This document shows, piece by piece, positions 18,161-26,168 of a stretch of 64,000 nt of DNA. The notes under the pieces were generated by a model. It did no database searches and had not been told where the DNA came from. It worked only from the letters and a program-made list of their open reading frames with translations. This DNA comes from Microbispora rosea (GTDB taxonomy: Bacteria; Actinomycetota; Actinomycetes; Streptosporangiales; Streptosporangiaceae). Positions within the stretch are counted from its first letter, which is position 1. Each line of letters starts with the position of its first letter. Position numbers and translations under genes: made by a program. Where the stretch lies: contig NZ_FTNI01000019.1 of the NCBI RefSeq assembly GCF_900156315.1, positions 62,001 through 126,000 of the forward strand, read 5' to 3'.

Positions 18161-19000
18161 TCACCTCCACACGCGGTCGAGGAACGCCGCGACCAGGGGG
18201 GCGATCTCGGGGAGCCGGTCCTCCAGCGCGAAGTGACCGGTGTCGATGACGTGCAGCTCGGCGTCGGGCAGGTCGCGCAGGTAGGCGCGGGCTCCGGGCT
18301 CGGGGAAGAACATGTCGTCGCGACCCCACGTGATCAGCGCCGGCGGCCGGTGCTCGCGGAGCCAGGCCTGCCACAGCGGGTAGCGCGCCACGTTGGTGTG
18401 GTAGTCGAAGGCCAGTGCCACCTGGGCCTCCTTGCGCCCCGGCAGGTCGAGGAAGTGCTGGTCGAGGGTCCAGCCGTCCGGGGCCACCAGCCGTGGGTCG
18501 GTCGTGCCGCCCTCGTACTGGCCGCGGGTCATCTCCAGCGTCAGCAGCGCCCGCACCCTGTCCTCGTCGCCCTCGACGTCGGGGCGCAGCGCGATGAAGG
18601 CCCGGGCGCCGTCCGACAGGCCCTCCTCGTACGCGTTGCCGTTCTGCACGACGAGACCGGCGATCCACTCGGGGTGCCGGGTCGCCAGCCGGAATCCCAC
18701 CGGAGCGCCGAAGTCGAAGACGTACATGACGAACCGGGTCAGCCCGAGCCGTTCGGCGAAGCCCTCCATCACGCCGGCGAGGGCGTCGAAGCTGTAGGTG
18801 AAGCCCGCGGGCGCCTCAGTGTGCCCGAAACCGGGGTAGTCGGGCGCGATCAGCCGATAGCGGGACCCGAGCACGTCGATGAGCCGGCGGAACTGGTGTG
18901 ACGCGGACGGGAATCCGTGCAGCAGCAGCATCACGGGGGCGTCGTCGCCGCCCTCGTCCGGCACCGACTCGCGGTAGAAGACCCGCACGATCCCCGACAT
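18161..19000 (-). CDS. Alpha/beta hydrolase, dehalogenase/epoxide-hydrolase-like (N-terminal frameshift suspected)
   Basis: A 279-aa alpha/beta hydrolase. The oxyanion motif is [10 protein letters not shown], the nucleophile elbow is VFDFGAPVG with Asp rather than Ser, and the C-terminal His lies in DTGHFALED, so the chemistry is of the haloalkane dehalogenase/epoxide hydrolase kind. The open frame begins at ATG 19000, which has no ribosome binding site. A better start is ATG 19043 with AGGAGG seven bases upstream; reading from it matches the family (HRHVDVG) until a CCCC run (plus strand, 18992-18995), where dropping one base restores this frame. It is divergent from a CGNR regulator. Confidence 0.8.
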   Translation of the reverse strand: MSGIVRVFYRESVPDEGGDDAPVMLLLHGFPSASHQFRRLIDVLGSRYRLIAPDYPGFGHTEAPAGFTYSFDALAGVMEGFAERLGLTRFVMYVFDFGAPVGFRLATRHPEWIAGLVVQNGNAYEEGLSDGARAFIALRPDVEGDEDRVRALLTLEMTRGQYEGGTTDPRLVAPDGWTLDQHFLDLPGRKEAQVALAFDYHTNVARYPLWQAWLREHRPPALITWGRDDMFFPEPGARAYLRDLPDAELHVIDTGHFALEDRLPEIAPLVAAFLDRVWR

Positions 19001-19044
19001 CGACGTGCCGGTGGAGCGTGCGCGGAACCGTGAGCAGCGTCATG

Positions 19045-19123
19045 CTAATGCCTCCTCGCGACAATGATGCATTAGTTCTAGCCATCGCCCATCTAATGTG
19101 TCAATCGCCTGGGTTAGCATTAG
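19045..19123. promoter_or_regulatory. Phased four-copy operator between hydrolase and CGNR regulator
   Basis: Four heptamers, CTAATGC at 19045, GCATTAG at 19069, CTAATGT at 19093 and GCATTAG at 19117, begin exactly 24 bp apart and alternate in orientation, making two inverted repeats with 17-bp spacers. They fill the whole 84-bp intergenic space, overlapping the hydrolase ribosome-binding region on one side and the regulator -10 (TAGCAT, 19115-19120) on the other. This is the natural autoregulatory site for the neighbouring CGNR protein; that pairing is inference. Confidence 0.75.
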
Positions 19124-19127
19124 CCGC

Positions 19128-19730
19128 ATGAGTGATCTGGTCCCCCTCACCGGGGAGCCGCTCGCCCTCGACCTGGTCAACACCCGGCCGCGCACGCCGG
19201 ACGGCCCGGTCGACCTGATCGCCACCGTCGACGGGCTGCGCGCCTGGCTGGGCCTGCAGGCCGACCGGCTCGGCGGCGTGCTGCCGGAGGGCGGGCAGGC
19301 GCGGTTGCCCGGCGACGACCTCGCCGCGGCGGTGAGCGCGGTGCACGAGGTGCGTGCGCACGCGGCGGCCGCGATCGACCAGGCGAGACGGGGCCTGCGG
19401 CCGCCGGAGGACGCGCTGCGCGGCCTCAACAGGGCGCAGCGTGCGGCGCCCGCCGTCCGCGAGCTGGTCTGGGACGGCGTGGCCGTGACGGCCGCGCCGC
19501 GCAGGGAGGGCTCGCCGGGCGCCCGGCTGGCGGCCGTGCTCGCCGAGGCGGTCGCCGAGTTGCTGACCGACCCGGCCGTCACGACCGTGCGGAAGTGCGC
19601 GGCCGACGACTGCGCGATGCTGTTCCTGCCCGCCCATCCGCGCCGGCGCTGGTGTTCGGCGGCGCGGTGCGGCAACCGGGCCCGGGTCGCCCGGCACTAC
19701 CGGCGTCACCGCGCCGCCGGCTCCGGCTGA
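19128..19730 (+). CDS. ABATE/CGNR zinc-finger transcriptional regulator
   Basis: A 200-aa protein with an N-terminal ABATE (putative stress ligand-binding) domain starting PLTGEPLALDLVNT and a C-terminal CGNR zinc finger (CAADDC ... WCSAARCGNR) expected to bind DNA. It probably controls the divergent hydrolase through the phased repeats between the two genes. The ATG has TAGCAT seven bases upstream and no ribosome binding site, so its mRNA is likely leaderless and the promoter itself is overlapped by an operator copy, which would suit autorepression. Confidence 0.88.
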   Translation: MSDLVPLTGEPLALDLVNTRPRTPDGPVDLIATVDGLRAWLGLQADRLGGVLPEGGQARLPGDDLAAAVSAVHEVRAHAAAAIDQARRGLRPPEDALRGLNRAQRAAPAVRELVWDGVAVTAAPRREGSPGARLAAVLAEAVAELLTDPAVTTVRKCAADDCAMLFLPAHPRRRWCSAARCGNRARVARHYRRHRAAGSG

Positions 19731-19750
19731 CGGCTCCGGCTGAGAGAGGG

Positions 19751-21355
19751 TTACAGCGAGCGGAACTGGCGCGAGGTCGAGATCGCCCCGGAGGTGGTCA
19801 TGACGAACGTCCGCATCGAGTCGGCGAACCTGGACAGGTCCCACTCGGCCGGGCCCTGATACCAGTACAGGTGGTCGGTCTGCCGCCCGTTGCCGTTGAA
19901 CGCGCTGACCACCCGCGCCCACCGGTCCACGCTGTCGAAGATCACCGCATAGGGCAGGTAGCGGGAGAAGAGCTCCACGCGCTGGCCGGCGGGGACGTCG
20001 TCGATGCTCGCCCCGGTCAGGTACTCCCGGAACCCGAGCGTGTGCGCCAGGGCCGCGGCGCCCCTGGCCGTCTTGGCCGGCATGTACTGGGCGCCGAAGG
20101 CCAGAGCGGCTCCGGCGATGATCAGGGCGAGTCCCAGCAGGCCGTACGTCGTGAGCCAGGCGAGCACGACGGTGGCGATCACCCCGAGCGCGACCACGGC
20201 CAGGCCGAGGGTCGTCCAGCGCGACCGGGTGGAGTCGGGCCGCCGGGCGAACCAGCCCTGCGCCACGACGTCCTGATACAGCGCGTCGCGCACCGTGGTA
20301 AGGCGGGCGGCGAACGACCCGTGCAGCTCCGACAGCAGCACCCTGTCACGGCCGTCGAAGATCGCGTCGTAGAGGGCCCGCTCGTACGGCAGCAGCTGGC
20401 CGAGCGGGGCGCCGGGCAGCTTGACCAGGCACCAGTCGGGGGTGTCGTAGGTCTGGCGTGTCTGCTCGTCGATGCGCAGGAAGTTGCGCACGGCGAGGTC
20501 CACGATGGTCGCGGTCACGTCGACCACGTCGGCCTGTTCGTCGAACAGCGTGCCGATCTGCCCGGGGCGCACGTCGTCGGGCGGGCTGAAGCGCCCGTCG
20601 CGGTGGCCGCTGACCGGGCCGGACTCGCTGCCGACCACGCGGGCGTCGCGGCCCCGCGTCCAGTACAGCAGCCCCACGCCGCCCAGCAGCAGCACCAGCA
20701 GCGCGGCCAGCGAGCCGCCGGTCACCGCGTTCAGCGTGAACGCGGTGGACAGCTCGAACCTGCGCTCCAGGATCGGCCGGGCCCCCGTGGCGCCCTTCGG
20801 GTAGCCGACGACGACCGTGAGCGTCTGCCCTTCTCCGAGACCCTGCTGCTCGAAGGTGGAGGTGGTGCCGGTCTCCTCGACCGAGGCGCTGGTGCAGGCG
20901 ATGGCCGCGCTCAGCTCGCCGGCGAAGCAGGACAGGTTCTGCACCCGGCCCGGGCCGGTCACGGTGACGACCGCGTCCTGCACGGGACCGGACACCGCGA
21001 ACCATCGCAGCTCCTCGCCCGAGGCCGTGGGCGTCACGGCGCCGGTCACGTCATACTCCACCGTGCCCTTGAACGTCAGGGTCTGCCCGTCGTACGAGCC
21101 GCCCTTGACGTTGGAGATGCGGTAGACGCGGTCGTGGCCGTCGTCGAAGCGGGTCCGGGTGAGCGGCGTGCGCCGCACCGTCCCGCCGGCGGGGGTGACC
21201 GTCTCCTTCACATGGAGCACGCCGTTCTCGCGGAGCTCCATCGTCACCTCGTCCTTCGCCGGAGGCGCCGAAGCCGCGGTGACGGCGTGCGCGGGGGAGG
21301 CGGCGAGGACGGCGAGCAGTGCCGCCAGTCCGAGCCGGCGCGCGAGATCCACCAT
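19751..21355 (-). CDS. DUF2207 membrane protein
   Basis: A 534-aa predicted secreted/membrane protein. A signal peptide (LGLAALLAVLAASPAHA) is followed by an extracytoplasmic beta-rich DUF2207 region, a transmembrane helix (SLAALLVLLLGGVGLLYW), a cytoplasmic region, two further helices near 400-450 and a C-terminal domain. The function of DUF2207 is not known. The start is placed at ATG 21355; a minus-strand TAGGGT ends eight bases upstream. The 3' end converges on the CGNR gene. Confidence 0.85.
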   Translation of the reverse strand: MVDLARRLGLAALLAVLAASPAHAVTAASAPPAKDEVTMELRENGVLHVKETVTPAGGTVRRTPLTRTRFDDGHDRVYRISNVKGGSYDGQTLTFKGTVEYDVTGAVTPTASGEELRWFAVSGPVQDAVVTVTGPGRVQNLSCFAGELSAAIACTSASVEETGTTSTFEQQGLGEGQTLTVVVGYPKGATGARPILERRFELSTAFTLNAVTGGSLAALLVLLLGGVGLLYWTRGRDARVVGSESGPVSGHRDGRFSPPDDVRPGQIGTLFDEQADVVDVTATIVDLAVRNFLRIDEQTRQTYDTPDWCLVKLPGAPLGQLLPYERALYDAIFDGRDRVLLSELHGSFAARLTTVRDALYQDVVAQGWFARRPDSTRSRWTTLGLAVVALGVIATVVLAWLTTYGLLGLALIIAGAALAFGAQYMPAKTARGAAALAHTLGFREYLTGASIDDVPAGQRVELFSRYLPYAVIFDSVDRWARVVSAFNGNGRQTDHLYWYQGPAEWDLSRFADSMRTFVMTTSGAISTSRQFRSL

Positions 21356-21467
21356 GAGCCGCAACCCTACCGGTCCCGGTGCTCCAACTGAGGATCGAAT
21401 GCGAGCCGGCCGGACCGGTCAGGAATCGAGAAGCCCGGGGACCACCCCCGGCCGTAGCGTCATAGGC

Positions 21468-21884
21468 ATGGAACTCACCCTTCACTACTGCTACATCACG
21501 ATCGACGACGGCGACGCCGCGCTCGCCTTCTACCGGGACGTGCTCGGCCTCGAGCTCCGCAACGACGTCGGATACGCGGGCGCCCGCTGGCTGACCATGG
21601 GCCCGCCGTCCCAGCCGGACGTCAACATCGTCCTCGAGACGGTCAACGCCGACCCGACCGCCTCCCCGGAGGACCAGGCGGCGCTGAGCGACCTGCTCGC
21701 GAAGGGCAGGCTGCGCGCCGTCGTCTTCGCCACCCCCGACTGCGACGCGACCTTCGAGAAGATCCGCGAGTCCGGCGCCGACGTCCTGCAGGAGCCGATC
21801 GACCAGCCGTACGGCGTCCGCGACTGCGCCTTCCGCGACCCGGCCGGCAACATGGTCCGCTTCCAGCAGCTCGGCAAGGGCTGA
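21468..21884 (+). CDS. VOC (glyoxalase/bleomycin-resistance fold) family protein
   Basis: A 138-aa vicinal-oxygen-chelate protein with paired beta-alpha-beta-beta-beta modules; the N-terminal half carries YITIDDGDAALAFYRDVLG and the C-terminal half FRDPAGNMVRFQQL. Potential metal ligands are not clear enough to predict a substrate. A -10 like TAGCGT lies seven bases before the ATG with no ribosome binding site. It is single, followed by a strong hairpin. Confidence 0.85.
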   Translation: MELTLHYCYITIDDGDAALAFYRDVLGLELRNDVGYAGARWLTMGPPSQPDVNIVLETVNADPTASPEDQAALSDLLAKGRLRAVVFATPDCDATFEKIRESGADVLQEPIDQPYGVRDCAFRDPAGNMVRFQQLGKG

Positions 21885-21901
21885 CGCGGCTGCGCCGCCG
21901 G

Positions 21902-21935
21902 GATCCGGCGCCCCTCTTCCCGGGGGCGCCGGATC
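21902..21935 (+). terminator. Hairpin between VOC and CorA genes
   Basis: A 13-bp perfect stem GATCCGGCGCCCC (21902-21914) / GGGGCGCCGGATC (21923-21935) with an eight-base loop. It ends two bases before the corA -10 hexamer, so it separates the two transcripts. Confidence 0.65.
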
Positions 21936-21951
21936 GGTAGGGTAACCGTCC

Positions 21952-22923
21952 ATGGGACACACCCGGCTGTATCGGAACGGGACCCTGGAGGCCGAGGGCT
22001 TTCCGGTCGCCGACGTCTCCGAGAAGGTCAAGGACCCGTCGGCCGTGGTGTGGTTCGACATGTGCGCCCCCACCGAGGAGGACCTCCACGCCATCAGCGA
22101 GGAGCTGGGGCTGCACGCCCTGGCGGTGGAGGACGCGCTGCAGCACCGGCAGCGGCCCAAGCTCGACGTCTACGACAGCCACATGTTCCTGAGCGTCTAC
22201 GCGGCGGCCTTCGACGGCGAGTCCGGCCAGGTGCGCATCGCCCCAGCCACCGCCTTCATCACGAAGAACGCGCTGGTCACCGTGCGCCAGTCGGACGACT
22301 TCTCCATCGAAGAGGTGGTCCGGCGCTGGGACGAGGGGGCGTCCCTGGCCCGGCACGGCGTCGCGTTCCTGCTGCACGGCCTGCTCGACTACGTGGTGGA
22401 CAGCCACTTCGAGACCGTCGAGGCGATGGACGAGCAGGTCGAGGACCTGGAGGGGACGGTGTTCGGCGACCGGCCGGTCGGCCCCGAGGACCAGCGGCGC
22501 ACGTTCGAGTTGCGCAAGGGCCTGGTCACGCTGCGCCGGATCGTGATGCCCATGCGGGAGGCCGTGAACACGCTCCTGCGCCGCAACGGCCTGAATGGCG
22601 ACGGCGAGATGACGCCGTACTTCCAGGACGTGTACGACCAGGTGCTGCGGGCCACGGAGTGGACGGAGTCGCTGCGCGACCTGGTCAGCAACATCCGTGA
22701 GACGCACCTGACCATGCAGAGCAACCGGATGAACCTCATCATGAAGCGGGTGACGAGCTGGGCCGCGATCATCGCGGTGCCCACGCTGATCACCGGCTTC
22801 TACGGCCAGAACATCCCGTTTCCCGGCTTCGGGCACGCGCTGGGCTTCTGGGCGTCCACCGTGCTGATCGTCGTCGCCTCGGCGGCGCTCTACCGGGTGT
22901 TCCGGGCCCGCGACTGGCTCTGA
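21952..22923 (+). CDS. CorA-family divalent cation transporter
   Basis: A 323-aa membrane transporter. The long cytoplasmic N-terminal domain precedes two C-terminal transmembrane helices. The selectivity-loop motif between them is YGQN (ITGFYGQNIPFPGFG) instead of the canonical YGMN of Mg2+ channels, a common variant in actinobacteria. The substrate may be Mg2+, Co2+ or Zn2+. The -10 like TAGGGT at 21938-21943 precedes the ATG by eight bases. Confidence 0.92.
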   Translation: MGHTRLYRNGTLEAEGFPVADVSEKVKDPSAVVWFDMCAPTEEDLHAISEELGLHALAVEDALQHRQRPKLDVYDSHMFLSVYAAAFDGESGQVRIAPATAFITKNALVTVRQSDDFSIEEVVRRWDEGASLARHGVAFLLHGLLDYVVDSHFETVEAMDEQVEDLEGTVFGDRPVGPEDQRRTFELRKGLVTLRRIVMPMREAVNTLLRRNGLNGDGEMTPYFQDVYDQVLRATEWTESLRDLVSNIRETHLTMQSNRMNLIMKRVTSWAAIIAVPTLITGFYGQNIPFPGFGHALGFWASTVLIVVASAALYRVFRARDWL

Positions 22924-22945
22924 CCCGGGCGCCCGGGCCGGCCTG

Positions 22946-23284
22946 TCACCACGGCCCGTACGGCCCCTGGTTGCCGCCGCCCCGGTAGCCGTTGACCGCG
23001 GGCTTCACGTCGGCGAGGTAGATGCCCGCCGCGATGACGGCGGCGATCGTGAAGATGTTGGGCAGCCCCATGCCCATGCCCAGGTAGTTGATCGCGGCGG
23101 CGAAGGTGAACAGCGTCGCGAGGCCGAGGATGATCAGCCAGAGCGGCTTGGTCTGCTTGCCGGCCGCGGGGAAGGCGCTTGCGGGGATCCGCAGGGCGTG
23201 CACCAGCGCCCAGCCGGACAACACGAAGGCCGCGACGGAAAGCAGCCAGAAGATGATGTCGAGGATGCCGTACAGCCCGAACAT
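22946..23284 (-). CDS. DUF2516 small membrane protein
   Basis: A 112-aa integral membrane protein with three predicted helices (IIFWLLSVAAFVLSGWALVHAL, LIILGLATLFTFAAAINYLG, FTIAAVIAAGIYLADV) and a Gly/Pro tail. It matches the actinobacterial DUF2516 family; function unknown. The neighbouring upstream genes on the same strand encode an HbhA-like helical protein and an XRE regulator, an arrangement I recognise from related genomes. Confidence 0.85.
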   Translation of the reverse strand: MFGLYGILDIIFWLLSVAAFVLSGWALVHALRIPASAFPAAGKQTKPLWLIILGLATLFTFAAAINYLGMGMGLPNIFTIAAVIAAGIYLADVKPAVNGYRGGGNQGPYGPW

Positions 23285-23383
23285 GGCTCTCCCACACGGT
23301 CACAGTCACTGACGCCCCCAGACTAGTGGGCGGCGCCGACAGGTGGCGCGGGCGCGAAGGGCCGGTTCCCAGGGGAGCGAGAC

Positions 23384-23425
23384 GGCGGCGGCCCGCCTCC
23401 CCCGGAGGGAAGGCGGGCCGCCGCC
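23384..23425 (-). terminator. Hairpin downstream of the HbhA-like gene
   Basis: A 15-bp perfect stem GGCGGCGGCCCGCCT (23384-23398) / AGGCGGGCCGCCGCC (23411-23425) with a 12-base loop, 22 bp beyond the stop codon of the HbhA-like gene. It would stop that transcript before the DUF2516 gene. Confidence 0.65.
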
Positions 23426-23447
23426 TGTCGTTCGCGTGTGCCGCGGA

Positions 23448-23807
23448 TCAGCCGCGGGCCGCGGTGGAGCGGGCGCGACCGGTCCGCTTGGAGGTGGTCT
23501 CGGCGGCGATCGCCGGCTCGGCGGTCTCCGAGACCTCGGTCAGCTCCAGCGCGGCCTCGCCGCTCACCCGGCTGACGACCTTGCGGCCACGGCTGGCCAG
23601 GTCGTCGTAGAGCCGGTTGAACCGGGAGGCGGCGGCGTCGGCGTAGCCCTTCGCCTTCTCCGGCAGCTCGCGCGCGACGGTCTCCGCCTTGCCCTGCATG
23701 GTGGAGGCGTAGGCGCGGGCCTTCTCCACGGCGATGTCGCCGGCGCCGGTGAGCGCGTAGAACGGCTTGGACTCCGTGATCTTCTTGGCCTGGGTCGTGA
23801 TGGTCAT
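23448..23807 (-). CDS. Short HbhA-like helical protein
   Basis: A 119-aa, mostly helical protein with a conserved N-terminal ITESKPFYALTGAGDIAVEK and an alternating Ala/Lys/Glu amphipathic middle, resembling a short form of mycobacterial HbhA without the long Lys-rich tail. It probably associates with membranes or surfaces; the role is unknown. It starts three bases after the stop of the XRE gene, so they form an operon; ATCC(GG)AAGGA-type purines upstream of the ATG give a good ribosome binding site. Confidence 0.75.
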   Translation of the reverse strand: MTITTQAKKITESKPFYALTGAGDIAVEKARAYASTMQGKAETVARELPEKAKGYADAAASRFNRLYDDLASRGRKVVSRVSGEAALELTEVSETAEPAIAAETTSKRTGRARSTAARG

Positions 23808-23810
23808 CGG

Positions 23811-24245
23811 TTATCCTTCCCTCGAATCCGGTGTAACGCCGTTGCGTGGGAGAACCGGGTCGTCCCCGAGATGCTCAGCCGATTGCGGCGGCTGGGCGGT
23901 GTCGGCCCGGTTCTCCTTACGGAACGACTCGTAGATGTCGATCAGCACCTGGCGTTGCCGCCCGCTGAGTGTGACGTCGGCCCGGATCGCGGCCAGCACG
24001 TCGCTGTGCGGCTCGCGGTCCTCGATGAGACCGGCCTGGACGTAGAGCGCCTGGGCGGAGATGTGCAGACCCTTCGCGATCTGGTTCAGGATCTCCGCGC
24101 TCGGCTTGCGCAGGCCCCGTTCAACCTGGCTCAGGTAAGGGTTGGACACCCCGGCCTGCGCGGCGAGCTGACGAAGCGAGATCTTCGCCTGCTGCCGCTG
24201 CTGGCGGATGTACTCACCGAGCGAGGCGACCTTGGGCAGTTCCAT
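23811..24245 (-). CDS. XRE-family helix-turn-helix regulator
   Basis: A 144-aa DNA-binding protein with an N-terminal cro/C1-type HTH (GEYIRQQRQQAKISLRQLA ... VSNPYLSQVERG) and a C-terminal segment (LSGRQRQVLIDIYESFRKE) typical of actinobacterial members next to an HbhA-like gene. It probably regulates the downstream gene with which it is co-transcribed. A minus-strand CAGACT lies six bases before the ATG. Confidence 0.88.
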   Translation of the reverse strand: MELPKVASLGEYIRQQRQQAKISLRQLAAQAGVSNPYLSQVERGLRKPSAEILNQIAKGLHISAQALYVQAGLIEDREPHSDVLAAIRADVTLSGRQRQVLIDIYESFRKENRADTAQPPQSAEHLGDDPVLPRNGVTPDSREG

Positions 24246-24313
24246 GCCCCCAGTCTGCCTCGCGCTGCTTGCAATTGCAAACGCGGTGAGTAATTCCAGC
24301 TAGCACCCAAGGC

Positions 24314-25228
24314 TCAACCAGGAAGCAGCCAAAGCAGCGGGGCGCTGATGGCGAGCACCACCGATCCGGCCAGGATCAGGAAACGGTGGGCGGCCGGAAG
24401 CGTGACCTCGGGCCGTACGAGCCGGTCGACCCGGGCCATCACGCTGGACGGCGCGGACACGCCGAGCGCGCCCTGCGGCGTGGGCAGCGCCGCCGAGGTG
24501 CCGAAGCGCAGCAGGGCGGTGGCCAGCCTGCGCGGGCAGCACCGCTGCCGGGCGCGGTCGTCGGCGGCCATCTCGACCAGCAGCTCCACCGACGCCTGCG
24601 CGTCGCGGACCAGCTTCGACCACGGCAGCGCGCGGCGCAGCGCGGCGAACGGCAGCAGCACCAGGTCGTGGCGCTCGCGCACATGGGCGGCCTCGTGCGC
24701 GAGCACGGCCTCCAGTTCCGCGGACGACAGCAGGTGCAGCGTTCCGTCGCTGATGACGACCTGCGACTTGAGCCCCGGCAGGCAGTAGGCGGCCGCCCCC
24801 GGGAAGTCGACCACTCGCACGCCGGGCACGGCCGGCTCGTCCCTGGCGACCAGCGCGAGCAGGAGCCGGTGCCGGCGGCGGGCACGCAGCGTCTGCGCTC
24901 CGGCCGCGAGGGGCAGCGCCACCAGCACCGCGAGCAGCGACAGACCGGCGATCAGCGCGGCCAGCCGCAGGTAGTCGTACGGCTGGCGCGCACCGAACTC
25001 CACGCTCAGCAGGAACTCCGCGAGCCCGTGCACGACGCCCTTGCGGTAGGGGTCGAGCGCGAAGGCGAGCAGGGCGCCGATTGAGGCGAGCCCCCAGGTC
25101 AGCCCGAGCGACTGCCACAGCAGGATCGCCGTGCGCGGGGCACGCCAGGTCCAGCGCGCGAACGTCAGCCGCCACGCGGCCACGGCGCAGATCATCGCGA
25201 GCGCCGCTAAGACCGCCGCCGCGATCAC
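24314..25228 (-). CDS. M56-family (BlaR1/MecR1-like) membrane metallopeptidase
   Basis: A 304-aa membrane protease with about four transmembrane segments and the zinc motif HEAAH in EAVLAHEAAHVRERHD. It lacks the extracellular penicillin-sensor domain of BlaR1, so its trigger is unknown. In the BlaI/BlaR1 model such peptidases lead to inactivation of the partner repressor. Its start overlaps the stop of the BlaI-type gene by four bases, so the pair is co-translated. Confidence 0.9.
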   Translation of the reverse strand: MIAAAVLAALAMICAVAAWRLTFARWTWRAPRTAILLWQSLGLTWGLASIGALLAFALDPYRKGVVHGLAEFLLSVEFGARQPYDYLRLAALIAGLSLLAVLVALPLAAGAQTLRARRRHRLLLALVARDEPAVPGVRVVDFPGAAAYCLPGLKSQVVISDGTLHLLSSAELEAVLAHEAAHVRERHDLVLLPFAALRRALPWSKLVRDAQASVELLVEMAADDRARQRCCPRRLATALLRFGTSAALPTPQGALGVSAPSSVMARVDRLVRPEVTLPAAHRFLILAGSVVLAISAPLLWLLPG

Positions 25229-25581
25229 TCTTCCTCCAGCTCCGTGAGGGCTTTCAGCAGGATCTCGGCCTCCGAGCCGGAGACGGCGCGGGCGAAGCGG
25301 GTCAGCGCCGCGTCGCGGTCGCCGGTCATGTCCAGGGCCTCGAGCATCAGCTCGGCGACGTACGCGTCACGGCTCGCGGCGGGCTGGTAGCGCCAGGCGC
25401 GGCCGTCGCGGGTCCGGGTGAGGAAGCCCTTGCGGGCCAGCCGGTCGAGCACGGTCATCACGGTCGTCGGCGCGAGGTCGCGATCCTCGATGAGGCGTCC
25501 CACCTCGCGGGCGGTGAGCGGAGTGTTCTCCGCCCAGAGGATGTCCATGATGCTGCGTTCGAGCTCTCCCAGTCCCTTCAC
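25225..25581 (-). CDS. BlaI/MecI/CopY-family repressor
   Basis: A 118-aa winged-helix repressor (LGELERSIMDILWAENTPLT ... TTVMTVLDRLARKGFL) with a C-terminal dimerisation helix region. GTG at 25581 gives the family-typical MKGLGELERS start. A double dyad CTAC-N5-GTAG occupies 25592-25619 immediately upstream, the expected site for autoregulation and for control of the divergent macrodomain gene. It is co-translated with the M56 peptidase that would inactivate it. Confidence 0.9.
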   Translation of the reverse strand: MKGLGELERSIMDILWAENTPLTAREVGRLIEDRDLAPTTVMTVLDRLARKGFLTRTRDGRAWRYQPAASRDAYVAELMLEALDMTGDRDAALTRFARAVSGSEAEILLKALTELEEE

Positions 25582-25591
25582 GTCTTTCAGC

Positions 25592-25619
25592 CTACCTGGG
25601 GTAGTACTACGTCCTGTAG
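25592..25619. promoter_or_regulatory. Double CTAC-N5-GTAG operator (probable BlaI site)
   Basis: Two perfect dyads, CTAC-CTGGG-GTAG (25592-25604) and CTAC-GTCCT-GTAG (25607-25619), are joined by TA so that the junction is itself the palindrome GTAGTACTAC. They lie between the BlaI-type repressor (minus) and the macrodomain gene (plus). BlaI-family dimers bind such TAC/GTA dyads; assignment to this repressor is inference from position. Confidence 0.72.
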
Positions 25620-25632
25620 AGAGGTGGGTGGC

Positions 25633-26151
25633 ATGAAAATCGTTCTGGTCGAAGGCGACATCACCGAGCAGCGAGTGGACGCGATCGTCAACGCGGCCAA
25701 CTCGTCGCTCATGGGCGGCGGAGGGGTGGACGGAGCCATCCATCGGCGCGGTGGCCCCGAGATCCTCGAGGAGTGCCGGGCGCTGCGCGCCTCCCGGTAC
25801 GGAAGGGGGCTGCCGACCGGGCAGGCGGTCGCGACCACCGCCGGGCGCCTGCCCGCGCGATGGGTGATCCACACGGTCGGCCCCGTGTACTCGCGGAGCG
25901 AGGACCGATCCCATCTGCTCGCCTCCTGCTATCGGGAGTCGCTCGTCGTCGCCGACGCGCTGGGCGTCGGCACGGTGGCGTTCCCCGCGATCTCCACGGG
26001 GATCTACCGGTGGCCGGTCGAAGACGCCGCCCGCATCGCGATCACCGCGGTACGGCGGGCCGCCCCGGCCGTGGTGGAAGAGGTGCGCTTCGTGCTGTTC
26101 AACACCGCAGCCTATGCGGTGTTCGATTCGGCCCTACGGGACATCGGATAA
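25633..26151 (+). CDS. Macrodomain protein (ADP-ribose / O-acetyl-ADP-ribose hydrolase type)
   Basis: A 172-aa single macrodomain. The N-terminal VDAIVNAANSSLMGGGGVD carries the Asn and Gly-rich loop of catalytic MacroD-type enzymes that hydrolyse O-acetyl-ADP-ribose or remove mono-ADP-ribose from proteins, and the second loop is AISTGIYRWP. GAGGTGGG precedes the ATG. Its only neighbouring regulator is the divergent BlaI-type gene, sharing the double operator. Confidence 0.92.
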   Translation: MKIVLVEGDITEQRVDAIVNAANSSLMGGGGVDGAIHRRGGPEILEECRALRASRYGRGLPTGQAVATTAGRLPARWVIHTVGPVYSRSEDRSHLLASCYRESLVVADALGVGTVAFPAISTGIYRWPVEDAARIAITAVRRAAPAVVEEVRFVLFNTAAYAVFDSALRDIG

Positions 26152-26168
26152 GCATTGGGCCAAAATTT

